Origin: Desulfitibacter alkalitolerans DSM 16504
Lineage (GTDB): Bacteria > Bacillota > DSM-16504 > Desulfitibacterales > Desulfitibacteraceae
Direction: 5' to 3'
Assembly: GCF_000620305.1 (NCBI RefSeq)
Contig: NZ_JHVU01000026.1
Location: 57,067-121,066, forward strand
Length of the DNA: 64,000 nucleotides
The notes under the pieces were generated by a model. It had not been told where the DNA came from and searched no databases. It saw nothing but the letters and a program-made list of their open reading frames with translations. Position numbers and translations under genes: made by a program. This document shows, in pieces, positions 19,771 through 27,268 of the stretch; within the stretch, counting starts at the first letter, position 1; every line of letters starts with the position of its first letter.

Positions 19771-20061
19771 GTGAAAATAATTATTGAAGAAAAAGCAATG
19801 GATTATATCAAGAAACTAGGAGGCAAAATTACCATTAACTGCATGAGAATCGGCAAGGGATGACATGGCGGCATGAGAATGCCTACCGTGGAAGTAGGTG
19901 AACCCCAAAAAAGTAAAGACAACTATAAGATAATAAATGTTGAGGAAGTTATAGTATACATTTCTCCCTCACTGGTACCTGTAAAAGATGAGATCAGCAT
20001 TTTATTAAAAGGCTTTTGGTTTATGAAAGATCTTGTTGTCATCGGTTTTAAGTGTGAATAA
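19771..20061 (+). CDS. Probable HesB-like selenoprotein (in-frame UGA = selenocysteine)
   Basis: A GTG start seven bases after a perfect AAAGGAGG (19756-19763) opens a frame of 30 codons. An in-frame TGA at 19861-19863 follows, and the same frame then runs 65 more sense codons to TAA, giving 96 residues if UGA is read as selenocysteine (U31). The product reads as one small domain: a start like MKIIIEEKAMDYIKKLGG, the redox region NCMRIGKGUHGG, then MPTVEVGEP and a C-terminal beta-rich part. This layout matches the HesB/IscA-like 'CC/Se motif' family, in which Cys or Sec occupies this place. The downstream ATG at 19873 has no ribosome binding site. The alternative is a nonsense-mutated pseudogene. 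The role is unknown; a redox or metal-binding function is inferred. Confidence 0.72.
19861..19900 (+). promoter_or_regulatory. bSECIS-like hairpin at the UGA
   Basis: Directly after the TGA, CCTAC (19882-19886) pairs with GTAGG (19894-19898) around a 7-nt loop CGTGGAA whose second base is G, starting 23 nt after the UGA. As I recall them, the published bacterial SECIS limits are an apical loop of 3-14 nt, a G in its first two positions, and 16-37 nt from the UGA. A competing hairpin GGCAT-GAGA-ATGCC lies at 19870-19883. Confidence 0.55.
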
Positions 20062-20179
20062 TTTCTCCAAATTTACTGAAATTTTTTGAAGGAATATTTA
20101 CAGGTTGTGCCGAAATAAAATTAACACTAAAATTAGTTTTGCAGCATTTTTAAACAAATTAAACTATGGTGGATTTATC

Positions 20180-20707
20180 ATGGATAAAAATATGTGTCTA
20201 AACAATCTTAGAGAACTATTCCAGAGATATCATGATCTAAAAGAGCCCCCATATCTTTCTGAATTAGAAATGGACTTATATGCCCATTTTTACCAGACAA
20301 ATCAAAAATACTTTGGAAGCAAAAAAATAACTCTCTGGCGCCTAGATAACGAAGAGCACTGTTTTGCAAAATATTTTGAATATACTGACATGTTTTGTCT
20401 GAATCAGATGGTGGAAGCATTAAAAATCGCTTTAGATAAGCTGGTTAAACCCCATCCAGATCATATGAAAACAGTAATTACTGGGGTGATTGTTACCAGC
20501 CGCAAGGTTCCAGCAGAGGTAATTAGGGCAATCAAAAAATTTAATTATAAAAAAGTTTTCAAACTATACTTGTTTGGCTGGGCTGAAATAAGATTAATTG
20601 TAATAGATTTATCATCTAGCCAGGTAATCTGCAACACTTCAGGAAAGGAGGTGCAAAAATTTTTTGAAGGCTTGTTTATAGATGATAAATATAACATGAT
20701 ACCATAA
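20180..20707 (+). CDS. Conserved clostridial protein of unknown function
   Basis: The protein of about 175 residues has no signal or membrane segment. It begins MDKNMCLNNLRELFQRYHDL, has a middle segment with DLYAHFYQTNQKYFGSKK, and a C-terminal half with HMKTVITGVIV, FKLYLFGWAEIRLIVIDL and NTSGKEVQKFF. This pattern resembles an uncharacterised clostridial family that I recall as DUF8052; I could not check it. The frame extends to 20105 but only weak initiation signals exist; the ATG at 20180 is my choice. It precedes cstA by 17 bp, so the two are probably co-transcribed. Confidence 0.65.
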   Translation: MDKNMCLNNLRELFQRYHDLKEPPYLSELEMDLYAHFYQTNQKYFGSKKITLWRLDNEEHCFAKYFEYTDMFCLNQMVEALKIALDKLVKPHPDHMKTVITGVIVTSRKVPAEVIRAIKKFNYKKVFKLYLFGWAEIRLIVIDLSSSQVICNTSGKEVQKFFEGLFIDDKYNMIP

Positions 20708-20724
20708 AGGAGGTTAAGTAAACA

Positions 20725-22338
20725 GTGAGCGCATTAGTGCTGATTTTCATTGGTATTGTCTGCTTCTTGATAGCTTACATTGCTTATGGTGCATGGCTAG
20801 CTAAACAATGGGGAATTGACCCCACTAGAAAAACTCCTGCCTGCTCCAAATATGACGGTGTAGACTACTGTCCCGCAAAAGCTCCTGTGCTTTTGGGACA
20901 CCACTTTTCATCCATAGCCGGAGCAGGGCCTATAGTTGGACCAATAACGGCCAGTATTTTTGGTTGGGTCCCTGTAGCCTTGTGGGTCATCATAGGATCT
21001 ATCTTTGTTGGAGGAGTGCATGACTTCGGCTCCCTTTTAGCATCAGTTAGACACGGGGGAAAATCAATAGGTGAAGTAATTGAGGTTAACATAGGAAAAA
21101 CAGGGAAGAAGCTCTTTGCCCTGTTTGCCTGGCTAACCCTTATCCTGGTTGTGGCTGCATTCCTTAATATTACAGCCAACACCTTTGTATCAGTTCCCTC
21201 AGCAGGAACAGCCTCTATACTGTTTATCTTTTTAGCAATGCTGTTTGGCTTTGGTTTAAACACCAAAAAATTTGGTCTGGGGCTGGGAAGTGTTATTGGC
21301 ATAGCCTTGCTTTTACTATGTATCTATATAGGCCAGATCTTCCCTCTGAGCCTGCCATTTACTACCTGGGCTTACATCTTAATATTTTATATTTTTGTTG
21401 CATCGGTAATGCCTGTATGGCTGCTGCTGCAGCCCAGAGATTATTTGAACTCCTTCCTGCTTTACGCTATATTAGCTGGAGCTGTTATTGGTATTATCAT
21501 CTTAAATCCCACCCTTGAGCTTGCTCCTTACAAGGGCTTCTATGTTAATAACATGTACCTGTTCCCCATGCTCTTTGTAATAGTAGCATGCGGTGCAATT
21601 TCAGGCTTCCATTCATTGGTTGGTTCCGGGACCACATCCAAGCAGTTAGAAAGTGAAAAGGACGCAAGACTTATAGGTTACGGCTCTATGATGATAGAGG
21701 GTGTTTTAGCACTTGTTGCCTTGATCACTGCTGCCTATATTATTGGACCCAGACTAACAGAGTTGCTGCAAGGCGGACCTATTAATGTTTTCGCTGATGG
21801 TATTGGTTACTTTTTAACATCCCTTGGCATAAGCCATGCGGTAGGTAAGCAATTTGGCGCTTTAGCATTATCGGCATTTGCTTTAACTACCCTGGATACT
21901 GCTACCCGTTTAGGACGCTTTATCTTCCAGGAGTTTTTTATGGAGGCTGGCAAAGAAGAATCTGTTATGACCAACCGTTTTGTGGCCACAGGCATCACAG
22001 TAGCCCTGGGTGGAACCCTGGCATTCTACGGCTGGAATATAATCTGGCCAATGTTCGGTTCGTCTAACCAGCTTTTAGCAGCCCTGGCACTTATTACAGT
22101 GGCTGTGTGGCTAAAAAAGTCTGGCAAAAACTATATAATGTTAGTAGTACCAACAATATTCATGTTTGCAGCAACCCTTACAGCCATTTTCTTCCTGGTA
22201 CGCAGCAACTTTGCTTCAGGAAACTATATTCTGGTGGTATTGGGAATTGCCCTATTTGTACTGGCTCTAGTTCTAATTAAACATGCAGTTACATCTCTTT
22301 CAAGTAAACCTCCCACCGATGCAAATCTTAAAGCGTAA
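20725..22338 (+). CDS. cstA: Carbon starvation protein CstA-type transporter
   Basis: The integral membrane protein of 537 residues has many hydrophobic helices spread along its length. CstA-family members import pyruvate or peptides under carbon limitation. Family landmarks are the N-terminal region DGVDYCPAKAPVLLGHHFSSIAGAGPIVGPI, VHDFGSLLASVRHGGKSIGEV, FHSLVGSGTTSKQL and LTTLDTATRLGRF. It is the short clostridial type, not the roughly 700-residue E. coli type. GTG start with AAAGGAGG 11 bases upstream. The transported substrate in this organism is not known. Confidence 0.92.
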   Translation: MSALVLIFIGIVCFLIAYIAYGAWLAKQWGIDPTRKTPACSKYDGVDYCPAKAPVLLGHHFSSIAGAGPIVGPITASIFGWVPVALWVIIGSIFVGGVHDFGSLLASVRHGGKSIGEVIEVNIGKTGKKLFALFAWLTLILVVAAFLNITANTFVSVPSAGTASILFIFLAMLFGFGLNTKKFGLGLGSVIGIALLLLCIYIGQIFPLSLPFTTWAYILIFYIFVASVMPVWLLLQPRDYLNSFLLYAILAGAVIGIIILNPTLELAPYKGFYVNNMYLFPMLFVIVACGAISGFHSLVGSGTTSKQLESEKDARLIGYGSMMIEGVLALVALITAAYIIGPRLTELLQGGPINVFADGIGYFLTSLGISHAVGKQFGALALSAFALTTLDTATRLGRFIFQEFFMEAGKEESVMTNRFVATGITVALGGTLAFYGWNIIWPMFGSSNQLLAALALITVAVWLKKSGKNYIMLVVPTIFMFAATLTAIFFLVRSNFASGNYILVVLGIALFVLALVLIKHAVTSLSSKPPTDANLKA

Positions 22339-22371
22339 AAGGTATGGCTAGATGGAGATATGAAAAAAGCA

Positions 22372-22402
22372 AAACTGACCTTCACACTCTGAAGGTCAGT
22401 TT
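22372..22402 (+). terminator. Intrinsic terminator of cstA
   Basis: A 12-bp perfect stem AAACTGACCTTC (22372-22383) / GAAGGTCAGTTT (22391-22402) lies 34 bp after the cstA stop. It shares its 5' arm with the terminator at 19566. Confidence 0.85.
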
Positions 22403-22513
22403 CTATTTGTTCCACTATCAGAGAGTATAACTTTTAAATGTAGATAGTATAAGTGCCCCAAAGGGACTGGTATTTCTACGCATTAAAAATGCTAGAACTA
22501 CTGACGCAACTAA

Positions 22514-22558
22514 GGCTTTCGCTGACGCCAAAAGGCTTGGCGAAAGCCAAGTTTTCTT
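22514..22558 (+). terminator. Hairpin with second terminator-like structure
   Basis: CTTGGC (22536-22541), GAAA loop, GCCAAG (22546-22551) then TTTTCTTT is a canonical plus-strand terminator. A larger competing stem pairs GGCTTTCGC (22514-22522) with GCGAAAGCC (22540-22548), an attenuator-like choice. No gene is visible between the cstA terminator and this site (22403-22535). Confidence 0.55.
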
Positions 22559-22574
22559 TATAATAAATGTTTAA

Positions 22575-23033
22575 TTAAAACCACATGGGAACTGCAGCAA
22601 CAGCACAGCCAATTTTCTTAACAGTGTGTTCAACACATGAAACTGATATGTCCTTTAACTCCATTTCCCTCATCTTAAAGGATTCCTTAACCATTTTAAT
22701 TATTTTCTCTTCAGCTTCATCCTTGCTCATTTTGCCAACCAATTCCATAATTACCCCAATAGAATCCTTGGTTCTGCCAACTGCCACTGCCGCAGCTATG
22801 GTAACACCTGGTTCCGTTGAAACTATTGAACCATAGGCAGTTGGCACCAAGCCACCTAAGGGCAGTTCTAGTTCAGCACAGTACTGGGCACCTGGTGGCA
22901 GAATACTGCTGACCTTTAAAAGGTTTATATTTCCAATGCCCGCCTTTAAAAGGGCTCCATCAAACGCAGTTAACTCCGTTGCACCTTCTGAACTTCCACT
23001 AGTTAAAAAATATTTCTTTGGAACTGGTAACAT
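22575..23033 (-). CDS. pdaD: Pyruvoyl-dependent arginine decarboxylase
   Basis: PvlArgDC converts arginine to agmatine, the first step of the arginine route to polyamines. The 152-residue proenzyme has the family pattern VPKKYFLTSGSSEGATELTAFD and AGIGNINLLKVSSILPPG; self-cleavage between Ser42 and Ser43 should form the beta chain and a pyruvoyl-Ser43 alpha chain. It follows speD by 26 bp on the same strand, so two pyruvoyl enzymes of polyamine synthesis are paired. No agmatinase or spermidine synthase gene is in the window. Confidence 0.93.
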   Translation of the reverse strand: MLPVPKKYFLTSGSSEGATELTAFDGALLKAGIGNINLLKVSSILPPGAQYCAELELPLGGLVPTAYGSIVSTEPGVTIAAAVAVGRTKDSIGVIMELVGKMSKDEAEEKIIKMVKESFKMREMELKDISVSCVEHTVKKIGCAVAAVPMWF

Positions 23034-23059
23034 TTTAATCCCCTTTCCATTGAATTCTT

Positions 23060-23887
23060 TTATCCTTTAAACTTGGCTATATTTCGACCATAATATATCT
23101 CCAACATTTCTTTTTTGATTCTCTGCTTGATTTTTTTCTTTTCTAGTGATTGCAGGTCTTTTTTGGCAACTCCAAATAGATAGTGGTCCAGGTCAAATTC
23201 TTTCAAAATCATCTTGGTATGAAAGATATTCTCCTGGTATACGTTAACGTCAATCATCTGATACATTTGTCGGGTTTTACCCGTCATAAAATTCTGAATG
23301 GAGTTTATCTTGTGATCCAGAAAGTACTTTTTCCCATTTACATCACGGGTAAAGCCCCTAACCCTGTAGTCTATGATAGCTATGTCTGGTTCGAAACTGG
23401 TTATTAAGTAATTAAGGGTTTTTAGAGGTGATATTTCGCCACAGGTGGATACATCTATATCAGCACGAAAGGTACTGATACCTCTATCGGGATGGCTCTC
23501 AGGATATGTATGAACAGTTATATGGCTTTTATCCAGATGACCTACAATTGCTTCAGATGCGGGACCTGGCGATTCATTATCATATATTTTAATGCTGTCA
23601 TCACATATAACCTGGTTTTCTGCAACAAGCATTGTAACACTAGCCCCTTGTGGCTCATAGTCCTGGTTAGCAATGTTAAGAACATTGGCACCAATTATTT
23701 TAGCCACAGTGTTCAAGATATGGACCAGGCGATCGGCGTTATATTCTTCATCAATATATTCTATGTATTCCTGACGCTGCTCAGGGGTCAGTGCGTAGCA
23801 TATATCATAAAAATTGAAGCTTAGTGTCTTTGTAAGATTATTAAAACCATAGAGCTTTAATTTCTTGTTAATAGGCTTTATTTTCAT
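23060..23887 (-). CDS. speD: S-adenosylmethionine decarboxylase proenzyme, E. coli-type (class 1A)
   Basis: SpeD supplies decarboxylated SAM as aminopropyl donor for spermidine. The 275-residue length fits the long SpeD type rather than the 120-residue Bacillus type. Autoprocessing should occur at Lys120-Ser121 in [15 protein letters not shown] to give a pyruvoyl group. Other motifs are [18 protein letters not shown] and [24 protein letters not shown] ribosome binding site precedes the ATG. A perfect 20-bp palindrome sits just upstream, and IS copy 2 is inserted 154 bp from the start. Confidence 0.95.
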   Translation of the reverse strand: MKIKPINKKLKLYGFNNLTKTLSFNFYDICYALTPEQRQEYIEYIDEEYNADRLVHILNTVAKIIGANVLNIANQDYEPQGASVTMLVAENQVICDDSIKIYDNESPGPASEAIVGHLDKSHITVHTYPESHPDRGISTFRADIDVSTCGEISPLKTLNYLITSFEPDIAIIDYRVRGFTRDVNGKKYFLDHKINSIQNFMTGKTRQMYQMIDVNVYQENIFHTKMILKEFDLDHYLFGVAKKDLQSLEKKKIKQRIKKEMLEIYYGRNIAKFKG

Positions 23888-23900
23888 ATTTACCCCTTTC

Positions 23901-23920
23901 CAAAAGAAGTACTTCTTTTG
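23901..23920. promoter_or_regulatory. 20-bp perfect palindrome upstream of speD
   Basis: CAAAAGAAGT followed by its exact reverse complement ACTTCTTTTG lies 13 bp before the speD ATG, next to the ribosome binding site. It could be a repressor operator or an mRNA hairpin that masks initiation. Confidence 0.5.
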
Positions 23921-24041
23921 CCTTAAAAATATTTTGTGGTATACAAAGAAAAGTATACATGTTTTTCAATAAACCAACACCAAATTATATTTTACTTTAT
24001 TGCCCAGACCAGAAAATTCGTCAATTTTTAATGTTTATCTT

Positions 24042-25634
24042 CAGTAACGTTGCAAAAAAACATTTAGAATTTGTCAAGTTATAATAAATTTTGATAATCA
24101 AAGAAATGCTGCGAATTAAGAAGATAAAATAGATATTTTGCTGTATTTGCATTAAAAAATCCTTTATAATAGAGATAACAAGGTAGTCCTTGCCAAATCC
24201 CTAATATAAAGGAGTTATAAAATGCAAGGCAAGGATATCAAAAAATCCACTTTTTTGCAACTGTTTAGTCCTATAATTAATGAAAAATTTTTAAATTTGC
24301 TGTCAGACATGGAGGTAGATAAGTATTTAAAAAAGTTATCTACAGTAGAACTTATTGAACTGCTAGCCAATTCTCAGATTAATCAAAGAGCTAGCTTAAG
24401 AGATATCAGCAAGGACTTTAATAATGATGAATTTTGCGAAGCTTTTGATTGTGAATCCTTTAGTCCTTCACAAATATCTCGTAGATTAAGAGATCTACCA
24501 GTAGAGGTAGTAGCTTATTTATTCAAAAATATCACTACGCAACTTGGTAAAGAACTTGGTCATGATAGAATACGTCAAGAAATGGGACGGTTGCTAATAC
24601 TTGATTCTAGAACCATAAGCTTATGTTTATCCCAGTTTAGATGGGCTAAATTCAGAGAAACTAAAGCAGGGATAAAGCTTCATTTACTACTTGAATTCTG
24701 CAATGGTGTGGTTATACCAGAAAAAGCAATAGTTACACCAGCAAAGCCTGCAGATAAAAACATGATGGATGATATGATAATCTATGAACAAGGAACCATC
24801 TATGTTTTTGACAGGGCGTATGTTGATTATGAGAAATTTGATGCATACTGTAAAGAGGGTATTTACTTCGTCAGTCGCTTAAAAAGCAATGCAATAGTAG
24901 AAGTAATAGAAGATTATCCAACCTCTGGTAACATAACAAAACATCAGCTAGTACGCCTTGGTAAAGATGGCTCTACAAAAATGGAGCATCCCCTACAGCT
25001 TATAGAGACACAAGACAGTAAAGGCAATAAGATAATTATCATAACGAATAAGCTAGAACTATCTGTAGATGAGTTAAGTAGTATTTACCTCTATCGCTGG
25101 CAAATAGAAGTATTTTTCAAATGGCTCAAACAGCAGTTTTGCATTAAGCACTTTTATGGGCAAAGTCCCCAGGCAGTGGAAAACCAGATACTAATAGCAC
25201 TAATAACACATTGCTTGCTGATGCTGCTTAAATTAAAAACTGGCTATCAGGGTTTAATGCTAAATTTTAAAAGAATGCTAATCACTTGCTTATTAGAAGC
25301 ATTTAGTACATTTATTCGCAAGCTTCATCGAAAACCTAAGCGGACCTCGAAGGGGCGACGAAAAATTGACCACGAACTAACTTACAAAATGACTCTAAGG
25401 CAGGTGATAGCAGGCGAATCAGATCATTTAGATGATCTTACTTATGACCCAGTACTACTGTAAAGCGCATACTGTCAAAATGTGGATAAGGACTACCCCT
25501 TACTTCGCCTTTTTGGCAATTTGATCAGGAAATTTAATTGTTAAATTTAAACATATTTAGCTTAATTATCCATAGTTAATTATTGCTATTTTCTGGGTTT
25601 GACAATGTTAGAAAATTTTTATGCAACACTACTG
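24042..25634 (+). mobile_element. IS4-family insertion sequence, copy 2
   Basis: This 1593-bp element has the same terminal repeats as copy 1 (CAGTAACGTTGC at the left, CAGTAGTGTTGC inverted at the right). It has its own perfect 9-bp target duplication GTTTATCTT (24033-24041 and 25635-25643). It is in inverted orientation relative to copy 1. It lies between the speD promoter region and the terminator of the LysM gene. Confidence 0.95.
24222..25463 (+). CDS. IS4-family DDE transposase (copy 2)
   Basis: A full-length 413-residue transposase identical to copy 1 from residue 169 onward and in residues 1-63. The five differences (N64K, G70E, S130R, L138Q, E168K) all fall between residues 64 and 168. 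S130R lies two residues after the first catalytic aspartate (Asp128), so activity may be reduced. Asp197, Glu296 and the YREK motif are intact. GGAG precedes the ATG by about eight bases. Confidence 0.95.
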   Translation: MQGKDIKKSTFLQLFSPIINEKFLNLLSDMEVDKYLKKLSTVELIELLANSQINQRASLRDISKDFNNDEFCEAFDCESFSPSQISRRLRDLPVEVVAYLFKNITTQLGKELGHDRIRQEMGRLLILDSRTISLCLSQFRWAKFRETKAGIKLHLLLEFCNGVVIPEKAIVTPAKPADKNMMDDMIIYEQGTIYVFDRAYVDYEKFDAYCKEGIYFVSRLKSNAIVEVIEDYPTSGNITKHQLVRLGKDGSTKMEHPLQLIETQDSKGNKIIIITNKLELSVDELSSIYLYRWQIEVFFKWLKQQFCIKHFYGQSPQAVENQILIALITHCLLMLLKLKTGYQGLMLNFKRMLITCLLEAFSTFIRKLHRKPKRTSKGRRKIDHELTYKMTLRQVIAGESDHLDDLTYDPVLL

Positions 25635-25735
25635 GTTTATCTTACAATAAAGCAGAGTTTTCCATATAAATATACACTAATTACAGCTTTATTAAAAGAG
25701 TTTTTAGTAATTATCTAATAAGACAATAAGGTCAC

Positions 25736-25764
25736 AGAAAAGCCGCCGTTATTTTTTCGGCGGC
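25736..25764 (-). terminator. Intrinsic terminator of the LysM gene
   Basis: On the minus strand GCCGCCG (25764-25758) pairs with CGGCGGC (25748-25742) around an A-rich loop and is followed by TTTTCT. Confidence 0.85.
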
Positions 25765-25765
25765 C

Positions 25766-25803
25766 TCTCATAGTATTCTCTTATAGTATTGTCTCATAGT
25801 ATT
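25766..25803. repeat. Three tandem 12-13 bp repeats
   Basis: The units TCTCATAGTATT, CTCTTATAGTATT and GTCTCATAGTATT follow one another between the LysM stop and its terminator. They look like slippage-type noncoding repeats; no function can be given. Confidence 0.6.
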
Positions 25804-25810
25804 GGTTTTG

Positions 25811-26878
25811 TTATCTGCCGGCAGCTATACGCACATTTTTTTGATGAGCCAGGCTGGGTGTATTATCCTTATGCCGATGGCTATTTAGAAAGTGCACGCA
25901 AAAATGACCATTAAAATTGTTGTTTTTGATTTCCTGAATAGAGTGGGGCATACCATTTGCTGAAGCTGCTATTTTACGACCTTTCACTTCTACTATTACA
26001 GGTCTTTCCGCCCAACTCCATTTTCCACCCCATACTTCACTCATAATTTTGGTATCTGCTGCTGTTAGAGGTTCCACGTCTGCGTGGAAAGCTCCATAGG
26101 AACGAATTACCTTCCAGCTTTTTTTAGTGTAAAAGTCAGTTATTGTTGCCACTGTTCCAATGGGCCAAACATATTGAGCCTCTGTCCACCAGTCTAAAAG
26201 CTCACCATGGTTTGAACTTACAGTAGGCTTGATGGGTATATTATATACCGGTACAGTTAATTTCTGCCCAACATGTATCTGATGCCTCTCAGTCAGATTA
26301 TTAACCTTTAGTAATTCCTGCATGGGGATTCCATATTGGATACTAACTGTCCAAAGGGTATCTCCCCTCTGTACTGTATGTGTTGTATAAGTTACCCTGA
26401 GTCTATCATTTGTTCCTCCTCTAGACACAGAGGGTGCATCCTGCCTGGGCACATTGGAAAACTGTACTGCTGTGGGTATCTTAAGGCTTTGTCCAGGATA
26501 TATTGTTGAGTTTTCTTTTAAACCGTTAATATCCATTAGATTTCTATGTGAGACTGCAAATCTTTGACTTATTAACCATGGTGTATCACCAGGCTTTACT
26601 GTGTAAAAAAAGAAACTGTGATTGTCACTAACCAGCTTTACTGCAAGACGCTGCCCACTTAAAATTATATTAGACTGTAAGCCATTTATCCTCTTTAGCG
26701 TATCAATATTAACTCCATACTGGTTGCTGATTAGCCATAGGCTTTCCCCTGGCTGCACAATATGTACCAGCCAACTAGATTGTTTACTGTCAGTGCCTGC
26801 TGTTTGTGCTACCGATACCATGGGCATTGCTAAAAGCATGGCCACAGCCAGCACTAATGTAAAGTATTTCTTTTTCAA
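25811..26878 (-). CDS. Secreted cell-wall protein with three LysM repeats
   Basis: The 355-residue protein has a signal peptide (MKKKYFTLVLAVAMLLAMPMVSVAQ) and three LysM peptidoglycan-binding repeats. These start near residues 34 (HIVQPGESLWLISNQYG), 92 (YTVKPGDTPWLISQRFA) and 163 (HTVQRGDTLWTVSIQYG). The C-terminal 130 residues (from VWPIGTVATI) form a separate domain with FHADVEPL and HFLNSHRH. It recurs in clostridial wall proteins but I cannot name it. It should be exported and wall-bound. It is flanked upstream by a decayed glycosyltransferase. Confidence 0.85.
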   Translation of the reverse strand: MKKKYFTLVLAVAMLLAMPMVSVAQTAGTDSKQSSWLVHIVQPGESLWLISNQYGVNIDTLKRINGLQSNIILSGQRLAVKLVSDNHSFFFYTVKPGDTPWLISQRFAVSHRNLMDINGLKENSTIYPGQSLKIPTAVQFSNVPRQDAPSVSRGGTNDRLRVTYTTHTVQRGDTLWTVSIQYGIPMQELLKVNNLTERHQIHVGQKLTVPVYNIPIKPTVSSNHGELLDWWTEAQYVWPIGTVATITDFYTKKSWKVIRSYGAFHADVEPLTAADTKIMSEVWGGKWSWAERPVIVEVKGRKIAASANGMPHSIQEIKNNNFNGHFCVHFLNSHRHKDNTPSLAHQKNVRIAAGR

Positions 26879-26981
26879 TTACATTCCTCCCTTTGCTGTA
26901 ATATTTAGGTCGTATCGGGAATATTCGACAATGACAGCAAAAGGCCTTTAAGAAAATTATTCCTATTTATAGCCGAGGATT

Positions 26982-27268
26982 TTACACAATGGTTTTGTCT
27001 AGATTTATAATCCTTGCATCCTGTAAATCCTTAATTGTTGCTTCATCAAGATTAAAATAGATTGCTTTTTCTGTTGGGCTAACGGGCTGGGGGAAGCTCC
27101 TTCCTCGTTATAACAAGGAACAATAATGGTTACAAAGGGTGTTTCATATAAGGGTAATGGTGGCTTTCTTTCCCTTCTAATATAAAACAATAAGGCTCCT
27201 CCAACCCAAATTACACTCATAACCAAGGGGTACCAAAAAACAACTGATAACCTGACGTCTAGCTTCAT
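26982..27268 (-). pseudogene. Decayed family 2 glycosyltransferase (PgaC/IcaA-like N-terminus)
   Basis: The first 55 codons read like the start of a membrane glycosyltransferase: a hydrophobic helix (YPLVMSVIWVGGALLFYI), RRERKPPLPLYE, then the GT-A opening FVTIIVPCYNEEGASP. The sequence then breaks. After a frame change the tail reads SPTEKAIYFNLDEATIKDLQ and ends at TAA 26982. Intact members exceed 400 residues, so most of the catalytic domain is deleted and the rest frameshifted. It starts directly after the stop of the decarboxylase gene upstream and was probably in that operon. Confidence 0.75.

Noticed and set aside
8596..25634. Composite transposon carrying the 10-24 kb genes
   Set aside because: Each IS has its own 9-bp target duplication and the outer flanks do not match, so the insertions were independent.
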